A stretch of 60,666 nt of DNA from Sulfuricurvum sp. (GCA_024637215.1 JAGXFM010000011.1:1-60666); one strand, 5' to 3'. Numbered from the stretch's first letter, positions 27,440 to 36,810 are shown. The notes: generated from the letters alone by a model not told the origin. Program-made: numbers and translations.

Positions 27440-28087
27440 TTAGGCAGCGTTTAGGTATCCAATAACACTTTCACCCGCACGAACGGTAGATCCGGCATTA
27501 ATATTCAAACGGGTATTCTCAGGCAAGTAAATAACACTTCGCCCTTTGGCTAAAAAGCCATAACGACCGCCTTCTTTGAGCTTTTGGCTTTTTTCCACTT
27601 CAATACCTATCGGAAAGCAGCTCTGCTCACTTAGATGTTCAATGTAAATTTCATCCCCTTTTGATGAGCGGAATGAAATAACTGCTTTTTCATTCAACGT
27701 ATCAGAGAGCGGATTATACAAAGGGAGCGATGCACCATGACGAATTTTAAATCCTTCAACCGCACAATCAAACGGAGCGCGAAGCATCGAAACATCCCAA
27801 AGCGAATTCATAATGGTCACTTTTGACATCTTATGATCATCCACCAAAGTCTCTTCTATGGACAATACGACACCGTCAACGCTGCTGATGATTGCATAGG
27901 CTTCCGTGGTCGCCGTATTACGTTCAGGATTACGAAAAATCATCAACACAGCCAGCAATAATGCACCCGTAATAAACTGAAAAAGGTGCAATTCGGTCAT
28001 TGTAAAAAACAAAAAGAGAGCGCCGATCACGCCTGATAAAAGCCATCCCCGGGAAGAGAGGATAAAGGTATCGTTTTGAACGCTCAT
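27440..28087 (-). CDS. phosphatidylserine decarboxylase-related protein
   Basis: A 215-residue protein with two N-terminal membrane helices (about 14-50) and a domain like the short phosphatidylserine decarboxylases. The SSVDG segment (69-72) is kept. The WDVHVNRAP-type motif reads WDVSMLRAP (His to Ser at residue 100), and the self-cleavage motif FGSRV.VYLP reads AKGRSVIYLP (Gly-Ser lost near 180-183). Pyruvoyl formation and decarboxylation are thus doubtful. An equivalent gene sits at the same place, between ftsH and pssA, in Campylobacter. Its role is inferred to be phospholipid-related only from position. Confidence 0.8.
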   Translation of the reverse strand: MSVQNDTFILSSRGWLLSGVIGALFLFFTMTELHLFQFITGALLLAVLMIFRNPERNTATTEAYAIISSVDGVVLSIEETLVDDHKMSKVTIMNSLWDVSMLRAPFDCAVEGFKIRHGASLPLYNPLSDTLNEKAVISFRSSKGDEIYIEHLSEQSCFPIGIEVEKSQKLKEGGRYGFLAKGRSVIYLPENTRLNINAGSTVRAGESVIGYLNAA

Positions 28088-28099
28088 CTAGTGCTCCTT

Positions 28100-30052
28100 T
28101 TAGTCGTCAATAACTATTTTTTTACTTGAAGGGGTCTCTTTACGCGGTTCAAGCTTGGTCTCGATGTTATTTTCCAGTTCGTATGCCTCAATGATCTCAC
28201 GCACCTGATCACCCGAAATATTTTCTTTGGCATAAAGAAGTTCCACCATTTTCTCAATAGCGCCTTTATACTCTTCCAAGCGATTTTTGACTTCAACATA
28301 ACGTGTTTGAAGGGATTGCTTGATAAAAGTATCCATATCTTCAGCCATTTTATCACTGTATTCACGCCCTTGCGTCATTCCGCCGCCAAGGAAAGTGCTA
28401 CGTTGTTTTTCTAATACCATCAAACCTGCTACGTCACTCATTCCGTACATTTGGACCATGGCTTTGATAATATCGGTAGAGCGTTCCAAATCGTTTGCTG
28501 CACCGGTAGAAATCTCACCGATAAAGACCTCTTCTGCCGCACGCCCCGCTAAAAGAACATCGACTTCAGCCCAGAGTTCATGCCGTTGCATCAAATATTT
28601 ATTCTCTTCAGGCGTATTAAGGGTGTACCCCAATGCTGCCAAACCGCGAGGGACGATAGAGACTTTGGAAACTTTTTTGGCTCCCTTGGTGGTCTCAGCT
28701 AGTAAGGCATGTCCACTTTCATGATACGCCACAATCCGTTTCTCTTTTTCATCAATTCGGCGGCTTTTCTTAGACAATCCGGCAATCGCACGTTCTACCG
28801 CTTCACGCATATCCGCTTGGCGAACTGTTTTTTGACTTTTACGTCCGGCAAGCAGTGCCGCTTCATTGATAATATTGGCTAAGTCGGCTCCTGCCAATCC
28901 TGCAGTAAGACGGGCAATCTCTTCGAGATCAACATCCGCATCTTGCTTGACCCCTTTGACGTGAACATTGAGAATGTCAATACGCCCTTGAAAATCAGGT
29001 TTATCGACCAATACTTGGCGATCAAATCGACCCGGACGAAGAAGTGCAGGATCAAGAATCTCAGGTCGATTGGTTGCCGCTAAAATAATGATCGGCGTGT
29101 CGGTTCCGAATCCGTCCATTTCGGCAAGAAGCTGATTAAGGGTTTGTTCCCGTTCATCATTTCCCCCCATCATTCCCCCTGCAGCACGGCTTTTACCGAT
29201 CGCATCGATCTCATCGATAAAGATGATAGAAGGAGCATCTTTTTTCGCTTGTTCAAACAAATCACGTACACGCGCCGCACCGACACCGACAAACATTTCA
29301 ATAAAGCTAGAACCCGACACGGAGAAAAACGGAACTTCCGCCTCTCCCGCTACCGCTTTAGCAAGAAGTGTCTTACCTGTTCCCGGGCTACCTACAAGCA
29401 AAACTCCCTTAGGGATTTTTGCTCCAAGCTCAACATAACGATCCGGAGATTTCAAGAAATCAACAATCTCCAAAACCTCTTCTTTTGCCTCTTGAGCTCC
29501 GGCAACATCATCAAATTTGGTTTTCGGTTTTTCAGAGTTGATCAGTTTTTTAGAATTCCCCATCCCTAAAATACCGCCACCCATGCTTTTTTGCATTCGT
29601 CCCGCAAAAAACATCCAAATAGCAATGATAATCAAAAACGGGAAAAGCCATCCGAACATTTCGGTAAACCAGTTACTCTCAGAAAACCCGACGTAATTGA
29701 TCTGTTTTTCATCAAGCAATGGGATAAGGGTGGAATCTTGTCCAACAATACGGGTAGTATAAGCAACCTTTCCCGTTCCGTCATTTCCGATTGCCCGAAT
29801 ATACGTTTGCCCGATAGATACTTTTTCAACTTGTTTATTTTGAATAAGTCGTTTAAGATCAGCATAACTGACCTCTTGGGTACGGGTAACACTTTGCCCC
29901 CCAAGTTTTCCGGAGAGGTCATTCTCATCGCCGATGAGTGCTTTAAAAAGGATAATAACAACAATTGAAAAAATAGCAAAAGTGATTAAAGGATTTTTAT
30001 TAAAAAAATTACCGTTTTTATCCGGATTAGGGTTCGATTCGTTTTGAGCCAT
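28100..30052 (-). CDS. ftsH: ATP-dependent zinc metalloprotease FtsH
   Basis: A membrane-bound AAA+ protease that degrades damaged membrane proteins and unstable regulators. Two N-terminal helices flank a periplasmic segment. The AAA domain has Walker A GSPGTGKT and Walker [12 protein letters not shown], and the second region of homology reads [17 protein letters not shown]. The zinc site HESGH follows. Two in-frame ATGs exist, at 30061 and 30052; the AAGGA site is one base from the first and ten from the second, so 30052 is preferred. It overlaps the end of prmA. Confidence 0.96.
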   Translation of the reverse strand: MAQNESNPNPDKNGNFFNKNPLITFAIFSIVVIILFKALIGDENDLSGKLGGQSVTRTQEVSYADLKRLIQNKQVEKVSIGQTYIRAIGNDGTGKVAYTTRIVGQDSTLIPLLDEKQINYVGFSESNWFTEMFGWLFPFLIIIAIWMFFAGRMQKSMGGGILGMGNSKKLINSEKPKTKFDDVAGAQEAKEEVLEIVDFLKSPDRYVELGAKIPKGVLLVGSPGTGKTLLAKAVAGEAEVPFFSVSGSSFIEMFVGVGAARVRDLFEQAKKDAPSIIFIDEIDAIGKSRAAGGMMGGNDEREQTLNQLLAEMDGFGTDTPIIILAATNRPEILDPALLRPGRFDRQVLVDKPDFQGRIDILNVHVKGVKQDADVDLEEIARLTAGLAGADLANIINEAALLAGRKSQKTVRQADMREAVERAIAGLSKKSRRIDEKEKRIVAYHESGHALLAETTKGAKKVSKVSIVPRGLAALGYTLNTPEENKYLMQRHELWAEVDVLLAGRAAEEVFIGEISTGAANDLERSTDIIKAMVQMYGMSDVAGLMVLEKQRSTFLGGGMTQGREYSDKMAEDMDTFIKQSLQTRYVEVKNRLEEYKGAIEKMVELLYAKENISGDQVREIIEAYELENNIETKLEPRKETPSSKKIVIDD

Positions 30053-30053
30053 A

Positions 30054-30890
30054 TTATTCATTTCCTTTTTGAGTTACCACAAGAGTCACCCATTCGTTTT
30101 CAACAAGACGTTCTGTTAATTCAAAACTTTTGTATGCACGGAGCACTTTATCTTCATACTTATCCATAATCCCTGAGAGGATTATTATCCCCCCCTCACG
30201 TAACCGTTTTTTAAGATCACTCGCGATAAAAACCAATACATCGGCAACGATATTTGCAATAATAACGTCATATTTTTCAGCCGTTTCATTAATCGGCCCT
30301 TCCCAAAGACGGCGATAGGTAATACCGTTTTGCACTGCATTGACCATCGCATTTTCTACCGAGAGGGGATCGGTGTCACACGCATCGACGAGCGCACCTT
30401 TTTTGATTGCGGCAATAGCCAAAATACCGCTTCCGCACCCGACATCCATCACTTCATCACCGGCTTTTACGTATTTAGCGATTCCACGCAAACACGAAGC
30501 GGTCGTAGGATGATGTCCCGTACCAAACGCTAATGCAGGGTCGATAGCGATATTAATCATCCCCTCCTTGGGAGTTTCCCACGTCGGGTGTATATAAAAA
30601 GGGGCAATTTCAATGGGGGTAATTCCCTGCTGATACTGCGCGATCCAATCATCGTTTTTTTCTTTTGTGAGCGTCATCTCGACATCAATAACCTCACCTA
30701 GTGCGCGCTGAAGCGCTTCAGAAAACTGCTCGATTCCCCACATGACCGTTTCTAGGTCTTCTTCGCTTCGGATAATAAATCCCTCATCGATCTCTTCAAA
30801 CCCGACCGGTAATACATCCACAAGAAAATCACTAAATAACTCGATATGGGATGATGGTTTAACCACCAACATATAATAGTGATCTTGCAT
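30054..30890 (-). CDS. prmA: ribosomal protein L11 methyltransferase
   Basis: A SAM-dependent methyltransferase acting on ribosomal protein L11. The SAM-binding motif MDVGCGSGILAIAAIKKGA lies in the C-terminal half, followed by the ACDTDP-like acidic loop and the VIANIVADVL motif IV. A small N-terminal L11-recognition domain precedes them. The length of 278 residues is normal. The ATG shares its A with the cheY stop (TAATG), so the genes are coupled. Confidence 0.94.
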   Translation of the reverse strand: MQDHYYMLVVKPSSHIELFSDFLVDVLPVGFEEIDEGFIIRSEEDLETVMWGIEQFSEALQRALGEVIDVEMTLTKEKNDDWIAQYQQGITPIEIAPFYIHPTWETPKEGMINIAIDPALAFGTGHHPTTASCLRGIAKYVKAGDEVMDVGCGSGILAIAAIKKGALVDACDTDPLSVENAMVNAVQNGITYRRLWEGPINETAEKYDVIIANIVADVLVFIASDLKKRLREGGIIILSGIMDKYEDKVLRAYKSFELTERLVENEWVTLVVTQKGNE

Positions 30891-31264
30891 TAACCCTCAG
30901 TACCGAGTACAGCGGAGAGTTTTTCTTTGAGAACTTGAGGCGTAAACGGTTTAACAATATAGTTATTTACCCCTGCTTTAAGAGCGGTAATAACTTCCGC
31001 TTTTCCACCTTCTGTGGTTACCATAATGATTGGAAGGTCCGTAAAGCGAGCATCCGCACGTACTTTTTTAACCAATTCCAAACCGTTCATCTCCGGCATA
31101 TTCCAGTCTGTAATCAACATTCCCATATCGGGATTTTCATTCAGAACTGACCATCCTTGAACTCCGTCTTCACCTTCTAAGACATCCTCATAACCGAGGC
31201 GCGAAAGTGTATTTTTGATAATTCGGCGCATTGTCGAACTATCATCTACAACCAATAATTTCAA
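30890..31264 (-). CDS. cheY: chemotaxis response regulator CheY
   Basis: A single-domain response regulator that, when phosphorylated by CheA, binds the flagellar switch to change rotation. All receiver residues are present: Asp7-Asp8, phospho-acceptor Asp53 in TDWNMP, Thr83/84 and Lys105 in YIVKPF. No output domain is attached. The start is TTG at 31264 with an AAAGGA site. It heads the conserved cheY-prmA-ftsH-pssA operon. The switch protein FliG is encoded at 48.6-49.6 kb and two receptors at 39.5-43.3 kb. Confidence 0.94.
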   Translation of the reverse strand: MKLLVVDDSSTMRRIIKNTLSRLGYEDVLEGEDGVQGWSVLNENPDMGMLITDWNMPEMNGLELVKKVRADARFTDLPIIMVTTEGGKAEVITALKAGVNNYIVKPFTPQVLKEKLSAVLGTEG

Positions 31265-31336
31265 AGCACGTCCTTTTGTTGATACATTTTTACAGAATTA
31301 ATACCTAATAATAACCTAACCAACTTTGCGGTAAGT

Positions 31337-32035
31337 TTAAAAAAACTTATTTAGGTCAATTCTACCCTCATAAAATGCTTTTCCGACAATTACGCCGGAA
31401 ACTTCACCGCTTTTTAGCAAAGCTTCAATGTCGCTTCCATCTTTGACTCCACCGCTGGCAATCGTCGGGATCCCTGAGGCTCTGGCAATTTCAAGGGTAA
31501 AATCGACATTTACGCCCGAAAGTGTACCGTCACGCCCCACATCGGTACAAATTATTGCTTCTACTCCCGCATCTGCGAACGCACGAGCCAAATCAGTAGC
31601 TTTCATAGTACTCACTTCACCCCATCCCTCAACCGCGACATATCCGTCAATCGCATCGATCCCGACGACAATAGGATACTTGGCCGCCATTGATTTGACA
31701 AATTCAGGATCACGAAGGGCGATAGAACCTAAAATCAATCGATCTATCCCCAATTCCAAATAGCGTTTTATCGTTGCTTCATCACGAATCCCGCCGCCGA
31801 GCTGCAATTTAACATTGCAATTCTCACGAATGTCACGGATCTGCTCCAAGTTTTTCGGTTCTCCCGCAAAAGCACCGTTCAAGTCAACCAAATGAATCCA
31901 TTCGGCCCCCATCTCTTCAAATGTTTTCACAAGTTCCCATGGGGTATCGGAGTAGATTTTAGCACTTTCCATTAACCCTTTTGTAAGACGTACCGCTTTA
32001 CCGTCTTTAAGATCAATTGCCGGGAAAATAATCAT
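31337..32035 (-). CDS. hisA: ProFAR isomerase of histidine synthesis (HisA)
   Basis: A TIM-barrel isomerase converting ProFAR to PRFAR. The catalytic Asp is in [14 protein letters not shown] (residue 8) and the second in [12 protein letters not shown]. Phosphate loops GGGIRD and ASGGVKDG are present. It follows hisH by nine bases. The remaining histidine genes except hisC are not in the window, so the pathway is dispersed in this genome. Confidence 0.95.
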   Translation of the reverse strand: MIIFPAIDLKDGKAVRLTKGLMESAKIYSDTPWELVKTFEEMGAEWIHLVDLNGAFAGEPKNLEQIRDIRENCNVKLQLGGGIRDEATIKRYLELGIDRLILGSIALRDPEFVKSMAAKYPIVVGIDAIDGYVAVEGWGEVSTMKATDLARAFADAGVEAIICTDVGRDGTLSGVNVDFTLEIARASGIPTIASGGVKDGSDIEALLKSGEVSGVIVGKAFYEGRIDLNKFF

Positions 32036-32044
32036 TGGTATCCT

Positions 32045-32656
32045 TTATAAATGAATAAAATTTTTAAGTATCGTGAGTCCGTTTTCATGACTTTTTTCAG
32101 GGTGCGGCTGTATTCCCATCACATTTTCATGCGCAACGGCACTCGTAAATCGGTATCCGTACACCGATTCGCCGATGCTATCCGATTCAAGTGTACAAAG
32201 AGCATGATACGAGTGGACAAAATAGAGATAGTGAGCTTCATCTAACCCGTTGAATAAAGGATGATTCGTTGTAAACATCCGATTCCACCCCATATGAGGA
32301 ACCTTAAGCGGTGTAGGAAAGCGCACGGTATCAAACGCCACAACCCGACCTTGTATCAACCCTAGCCCCTCGGAAATACCGAACTCTTCACTCGATTCAA
32401 ATAAAAGCTGCATCCCTAGACAAATTCCAAGCAGATATTTTCCGCTTGCGGCGTATTCACGCACGGCTTGATCCATTCCCCGCGTACTCAAATGTTCCAT
32501 CGCATCAGCGAATGCACCGACACCGGGAAGAATAATACGATCATACGACTTGAGTTTTTCGGGATCGGATTCGACAACCACTTTTTCTCCCAAAAGATCA
32601 AAAGCATTTTTAACACTGGCGAGATTACCCATGTTATAATCAACAATTGCTATCAA
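32045..32656 (-). CDS. hisH: imidazole glycerol phosphate synthase glutaminase subunit
   Basis: The class I glutamine amidotransferase subunit that supplies ammonia to HisF. The nucleophile Cys lies in LGICLGMQLLFE, and the catalytic His-Glu pair in GIQPHPEKS. At 203 residues it is full length. The start is TTG at 32656 with an AGGAG site, overlapping the stop of the upstream PDC-sensor gene by four bases. Confidence 0.95.
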   Translation of the reverse strand: MIAIVDYNMGNLASVKNAFDLLGEKVVVESDPEKLKSYDRIILPGVGAFADAMEHLSTRGMDQAVREYAASGKYLLGICLGMQLLFESSEEFGISEGLGLIQGRVVAFDTVRFPTPLKVPHMGWNRMFTTNHPLFNGLDEAHYLYFVHSYHALCTLESDSIGESVYGYRFTSAVAHENVMGIQPHPEKSHENGLTILKNFIHL

Positions 32657-33561
32657 CGGTGTTCTCCTAAATTTGTAAAACGGATGTAGATGGCAAGACC
32701 CACAAGGAGCATTGCTACTCCCCCTATAATATAAATTGCATTCACAAGCATATGCGGTTCGGTCATTGCAAATTTAAAGACCAGCATTAAGGCCTCAATC
32801 GAGAGTGCGATAATAATCGAACCTAAAAAACGGACCATGGTTTTATGGATACTCGAAGCGGGATCGCTTTTGGGACGTCCCAGCACTTCCTCTTCAAAGA
32901 GTGTTTTTACCAAATCCAATATTGCCAAGGAGAGTGTCAGTAAAATAGTCGCTTCAAAAATATCTTTAATCTCTATCTTGTCATAATGACCCATTCCGTA
33001 CGATAAAAATCCCTCGATTCCTTTGACAAACAGTAACAAAGCAACAAGAGAAAGAACGACGGTAAATGCGGCATATGCCAATCTAAAAAAGCGCCCTGCC
33101 GCTGATTCAAGCGCCATAGGATGGGCAATTTTCAACACTTCTGCTAACGGCATATCAATACAAGCGACGTAAACGATTTCACCGTGTTCATCAAATATCG
33201 GCTCCGATGCCGTAACCGTCAACTCATCATTCAACAGTGAAGGGTACGGATCGGTAATCGTACATCTGCGCTCATGCATAGCGCGGTAATAATACGCCCG
33301 CGTCGAACGGCTTGCACCGATATCTTCTTCATTTTTTCCACTTTTCAGGTAGGTCGGAGTGACTTGATTCCCCGTAGCGTCAAGGAGATAGGCCGCTTCA
33401 AGTCCCTGAAGATCACCCCGTATTTTTAATAAACGGGCCGTCAGCGACTCAATCGAAACGGAAGGGAGATGATTAGGGAGATTTTTATGAAATAAATAAC
33501 AAAAATAGGCTCGTGCTTTCGGGCGAATTTCTGCGAACTGTTGAATATCTTGAACAACCAT
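32653..33561 (-). CDS. PDC-sensor membrane protein without output domain
   Basis: A roughly 302-residue protein. The N-terminal half looks like a PDC/Cache-type sensor fold (LEAAYLLDATGNQVTPTYLK, then YYYRAMHERRCTITDPYPSL and TVTASEPIFDEHGEIVYVAC). Four hydrophobic helices then follow in the C-terminal half; the last part is reminiscent of the PsiE family. No kinase, HAMP, receptor-signalling or cyclase domain is present. The ATG at 33561 with a GGGGAG site is chosen over an upstream in-frame ATG at 33639. It overlaps hisH and is divergent from waaC. Ligand and partner are unknown. Confidence 0.65.
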   Translation of the reverse strand: MVVQDIQQFAEIRPKARAYFCYLFHKNLPNHLPSVSIESLTARLLKIRGDLQGLEAAYLLDATGNQVTPTYLKSGKNEEDIGASRSTRAYYYRAMHERRCTITDPYPSLLNDELTVTASEPIFDEHGEIVYVACIDMPLAEVLKIAHPMALESAAGRFFRLAYAAFTVVLSLVALLLFVKGIEGFLSYGMGHYDKIEIKDIFEATILLTLSLAILDLVKTLFEEEVLGRPKSDPASSIHKTMVRFLGSIIIALSIEALMLVFKFAMTEPHMLVNAIYIIGGVAMLLVGLAIYIRFTNLGEHR

Positions 33562-33614
33562 TATCTCCCCTTTTGTTATACCTGTAATTGATGCGGATTG
33601 TAGCTTAGTTGCGC

Positions 33615-33620
33615 TATAGT
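33615..33620 (+). promoter_or_regulatory. -10 box of waaC, probably leaderless
   Basis: TATAGT ends seven bases before the ATG at 33628 and one base before an ATG at 33622. No Shine-Dalgarno is present. A transcript starting about seven bases after this box would begin at the second ATG. Confidence 0.4.
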
Positions 33621-33627
33621 TATGCTT

Positions 33628-34623
33628 ATGAATACCCATAATTTTCGAATCGCCATTGTACGGCTCAGCGCACTGGGGGATATAGTCAATACTGCCGTCG
33701 TCTTACAAATCATCCATAAACATTATCCTCACGCAACCGTTGATTGGTACGTTGAAGAGGCGTTTGCACCGATTTTAAAAGATCATCCTCTCCTCCATGA
33801 AGTCATTGCGCTCCCCCTGAAACGGATCAAAAAAACGAAAAGCTTTACCCTCCTTAGAGAGACGATTCGAAATCTCAAATCGCGCCCATCCTATGATCAG
33901 ATTATTGATGCGCAAGGGCTCGTAAAATCAGCACTCGTTACCTATTTTTTAAAAGGGGATGTACACGGATTTGATCGCTTCAGCGCACGTGAGAAATTTG
34001 CCGCATGGTTTTACGATACTGCCTCTTCTATCCCCTATGAGCTGAATGTCATCAAACGTAACGTCCAAGTGATTACAGAAGCGTTAAAAATTCCTTATGA
34101 CGAAAATGATATTTTCTACAAACAGCCCCTTTTCCCCTCATATCCAAAACCAATCTGGATGGAAGATTCACAAAAAAGTATTGCCTGTGTGATCGGAGCT
34201 TCATGGCCAAGTAAATGCTATCCTAAAGAACATTTCGCAACTCTTTGTTCAGCCCTTCCCTATCCGTGTTATTTGATTTGGGGGAGTGAGGCAGAACGGC
34301 TTGATGCACAATGGATTGCGGAAAACGCTTCCAATGCCATTTTAACTCCAAAAATGTCATTAAAAGAGCTGGTCAATTTTATCAGCCATTGCGATCTTAT
34401 CATCGGCAACGATACAGGCCCAACCCATATGGCGTGGGCAATGAATAAAGCTTCCATTACCCTTTTCGGACCTACTAATGAGAGGATGATTTTCCCGACC
34501 GTTATCAATCTTGGGATAAAATCCCCCTCAACGGTCAATATTTTAAAAATAAACCGGAATGATTTTTCAATCCGCGACATTGACCCTTCGGTTGTACTCA
34601 AAAAAGCCAAGGAACTTTTGTAA
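33628..34623 (+). CDS. waaC: lipopolysaccharide heptosyltransferase I
   Basis: A GT9-family glycosyltransferase adding the first heptose to the Kdo-lipid A core at the inner face of the membrane. It begins with the Rossmann strand FRIAIVRLSALGDIVNTAVVLQ and carries the nucleotide-sugar motif IIGNDTGPTHMAWAM near the C-terminus. About 331 residues is normal. An alternative ATG lies two codons upstream at 33622; the -10 position favours 33628. The stop overlaps the next start (TAATG), and the waaC-htrB order matches Campylobacter. Confidence 0.9.
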   Translation: MNTHNFRIAIVRLSALGDIVNTAVVLQIIHKHYPHATVDWYVEEAFAPILKDHPLLHEVIALPLKRIKKTKSFTLLRETIRNLKSRPSYDQIIDAQGLVKSALVTYFLKGDVHGFDRFSAREKFAAWFYDTASSIPYELNVIKRNVQVITEALKIPYDENDIFYKQPLFPSYPKPIWMEDSQKSIACVIGASWPSKCYPKEHFATLCSALPYPCYLIWGSEAERLDAQWIAENASNAILTPKMSLKELVNFISHCDLIIGNDTGPTHMAWAMNKASITLFGPTNERMIFPTVINLGIKSPSTVNILKINRNDFSIRDIDPSVVLKKAKELL

Positions 34624-35501
34624 TGCTTTTATTTCGACTCTTTATGATGATAGACGCTTTTTTAATGGCACTCCCCCACTCTTGGCGTAAGAGATTTTTT
34701 ACCGCTTTAGCGGAACTGGCGCATCAATTAGCTCCTAAACGTAATAAAGTAATTCAGCAAAATCTCTCCTTTGCCTTTAATAATGAACTTTCCGTCGATG
34801 TAAAAAAGGAGATTGAACGCTATTGCTATCGAAATTTGGCCCTTAATCTCCTCCAAACTATGGAAAATCGACGTAATACGGCAGAAGATATCGCAAAAAA
34901 AGTAACCTTTGTAAACCGCGAGAAAGTAGAGGAAATTTTATCCCATGGCCGCGGAATTATATTTGTTTCTGCCCATTTTGGGAATTGGGAACTCGGAGGA
35001 GCCGCCTTATCTTCACTGATAACCCCTATAACTTCAATATACAAAGGGTTTAATCGTCCGGAGTTTAACTCTTATTTATTTGAAGCGAGAACAGCTCATC
35101 GGATGATACTTGCCGAAAAAAACGGTGCACTCAAACATATGGCAAAAGCACTTAAAAATAACGATTCCGTTTTGATTATGATGGATCAAGGGAGCAACGC
35201 AAAGTACGGGGTTTCGGCCGATTTTTTCGGTCATCCGACCTATCACTCCTCAACTGCGGCACACTTAGCGGGTAAATTCAATACACCGATCGTAGGGGTA
35301 TACATAACGACTGAAGATGAAGAAAACTACACGTTAACCTTTGAAGACCCTATAGAAGTTGAAGGAACGGATGAAGCGACGATTATAGAGGCAACCACAA
35401 AACAAGTCAACACACTTGAACGGGTTGTTCGACACTATCCAACATTATGGTTTTGGTGCCATAAACGGTGGAAAGGCGAATACAAAGAGATCTATCAATA
35501 A
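34623..35501 (+). CDS. htrB: lipid A acyltransferase (HtrB/LpxL family)
   Basis: An inner-membrane acyltransferase adding a secondary acyl chain to lipid A. The catalytic HX4(D/E) motif is HFGNWE, in FVSAHFGNWELGG, and MMDQGSNAKYGVSADFFG is the typical second block. An N-terminal hydrophobic anchor is present. The length of 292 residues is normal. It is translationally coupled to waaC and ends four bases from convergent dut. Acyl-chain specificity cannot be told from sequence. Confidence 0.92.
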   Translation: MLLFRLFMMIDAFLMALPHSWRKRFFTALAELAHQLAPKRNKVIQQNLSFAFNNELSVDVKKEIERYCYRNLALNLLQTMENRRNTAEDIAKKVTFVNREKVEEILSHGRGIIFVSAHFGNWELGGAALSSLITPITSIYKGFNRPEFNSYLFEARTAHRMILAEKNGALKHMAKALKNNDSVLIMMDQGSNAKYGVSADFFGHPTYHSSTAAHLAGKFNTPIVGVYITTEDEENYTLTFEDPIEVEGTDEATIIEATTKQVNTLERVVRHYPTLWFWCHKRWKGEYKEIYQ

Positions 35502-35505
35502 GGCA

Positions 35506-36192
35506 TTATGCCGGATAAGCCGCTTTAAGCGCTTCGTACAATCCATCCGGTGTCATGTCGGGATTCGCTTCCCATGCACTCTTCATAACGGCATTGTCTT
35601 CCAACCCGTTCCATATCTTAATATAGCTTCCCTCTTTGTATCCGTGATCTTGGCGGAATTGGTTGAGGATATTTTTACCGACATACAAACGGTAAAGCCC
35701 TGTCACATTAAGTGCTCCCAAATACGCCAATTCAAAAAATTCTTCAATCAATGCCCCAATCATCTCAGGAGATACCGGAATAAGTGAGAGGCGCATAACG
35801 TTTTCGATTTTTGTCATTAAAATATCATCATTTCCGAATTGGAGGGCTGTCTCACTCATAAGCTTTTGATACTCCGGCGTTTTAAACATTCGCTCTGCAA
35901 GTTCTTCGATACTCTCAGCTCCGTTATTGTAGGTAAACTCTAAGACCAAACTCATCACAAAATGCCATACGTCGACAATTTCGATTTGAAGATTTTCATA
36001 ATCGGTCTCTTGCGCGATACTTTTCCAATGCTTCCAACCGAACGAATCGATCATTTCAGCCGACTCCATCGTAATACAACGACGCCAATTGATCTTTTTA
36101 CCGTGTTTGGTAACCCCTTTTTCCCACGCTTTACCGTTTGTGGCATCGTTCAATTTTTGCTGAAGTTCTAACATACAGAGTAATTTATTCAT
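35506..36192 (-). CDS. dut: dimeric all-alpha dUTPase (Campylobacter type)
   Basis: Hydrolyses dUTP to dUMP, keeping uracil out of DNA. It belongs to the dimeric, all-helical MazG-like dUTPases typical of Campylobacter. The N-terminal helix LLCMLELQQKLNDATNGKAW, the RRCITMESAEMIDS metal-binding helix with its Glu residues, and NLQIEIVDVWHFVMSL with its E-x-x-D pattern are seen. At 228 residues it is full length. A TATAAT at 36227-36232 on the minus strand and an AAGGAA site precede the ATG. It complements the ung gene at 10 kb. Confidence 0.92.
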   Translation of the reverse strand: MNKLLCMLELQQKLNDATNGKAWEKGVTKHGKKINWRRCITMESAEMIDSFGWKHWKSIAQETDYENLQIEIVDVWHFVMSLVLEFTYNNGAESIEELAERMFKTPEYQKLMSETALQFGNDDILMTKIENVMRLSLIPVSPEMIGALIEEFFELAYLGALNVTGLYRLYVGKNILNQFRQDHGYKEGSYIKIWNGLEDNAVMKSAWEANPDMTPDGLYEALKAAYPA

Positions 36193-36226
36193 TTAATTCC
36201 TTTTAACTGCCCATTTTAATTTGCAA

Positions 36227-36232
36227 ATTATA
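36227..36232 (-). promoter_or_regulatory. putative -10 box of dut
   Basis: TATAAT on the minus strand lies 34 bases upstream of the dut ATG, with AAGGAA between. The divergent small Cys-rich gene starts 17 bases away on the other side. Confidence 0.45.
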
Positions 36233-36248
36233 CGCTAATATTTCATCC

Positions 36249-36425
36249 ATGCAAAAGATTATCTGTCAGAAATGTACCTATTATTTCGTTACATGGGAAG
36301 CTCATCAGCCTCACGGCTGTAAAGCGTACGGTTTTAAAGCAAAGATGATCCCCTCAATGGTCGTTCAGAGTTCCAGTGGCGCGCCGTGTAGTTACTTTAC
36401 CCCTAAAACTCCCGTTTCCAAGTAA
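36249..36425 (+). CDS. small Cys-rich conserved protein (58 residues)
   Basis: A 58-residue protein. CQKC lies at residues 6-9, followed by YYFVTWEAHQPHGCKAYGFK and a VVQSSSGAPCSYF end. The four cysteines (6, 9, 24, 47) suggest a small metal-binding ribbon. I know similar short proteins as conserved hypotheticals in this phylum; some carry a misleading 'uracil-DNA glycosylase' label, but no glycosylase motif is here. A TAATAT ends seven bases before the ATG and no ribosome site is seen. The end overlaps the convergent PNPOx-like gene by 23 bases. Confidence 0.7.
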   Translation: MQKIICQKCTYYFVTWEAHQPHGCKAYGFKAKMIPSMVVQSSSGAPCSYFTPKTPVSK

Positions 36426-36810
36426 TCTTTTTTCCGAAACCCAAGGTATTATCGGTCATTTTGACCTCATCGAGCCGTATTACCCACAATGTCGGATTCA
36501 TAATCCGTGCATACGGGAAAGCTCCGAAATAGAGTTCATACCCTTTTGTTTCCGCTTTAGCCATCACGCCACGAAACTGTATTCCTTGGATTTTCCCCAC
36601 CATTTTGGTCTCTAGTGCCACCGTTCCCGCTACGTTTGGATCACATGCAACATTACTCATATGTTCTGTCGTCTCCTCAGAAGCAACAATAAAAGAGATC
36701 CGCTCCGAATCATACGCATAAAACATCGAACAGCACCATAATCGCTCCCCCATCGTCGCAAGAGAGAGGAGATGATGCTCATCAATGAAGCGCTCTATTT
36801 TTTCAATCAT
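36403..36810 (-). CDS. pyridoxamine 5'-phosphate oxidase-like protein (YhbP-type)
   Basis: A 135-residue split-barrel protein of the PNPOx-like/UPF0306 (YhbP) group, expected to bind FMN or a related cofactor. Typical strands are HHLLSLATMGERLWCCSMFYAYD at the N-terminus and GTVALETKMVGKIQGIQFRG in the middle. The activity is unknown. Its start overlaps the stop of the PLP lyase gene by eight bases, so it is the third gene of the sulfoxide synthase-lyase operon. A link to thiohistidine chemistry is suggested only by position. Confidence 0.75.
   Translation of the reverse strand: MIEKIERFIDEHHLLSLATMGERLWCCSMFYAYDSERISFIVASEETTEHMSNVACDPNVAGTVALETKMVGKIQGIQFRGVMAKAETKGYELYFGAFPYARIMNPTLWVIRLDEVKMTDNTLGFGKKITWKREF

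Noticed and set aside
31332-31349. TAAGTTT/AAACTTA hairpin at the hisA stop as a terminator
   Set aside because: The stem is short and A+T-only and has no T tail on the minus strand. It partly lies in coding sequence.
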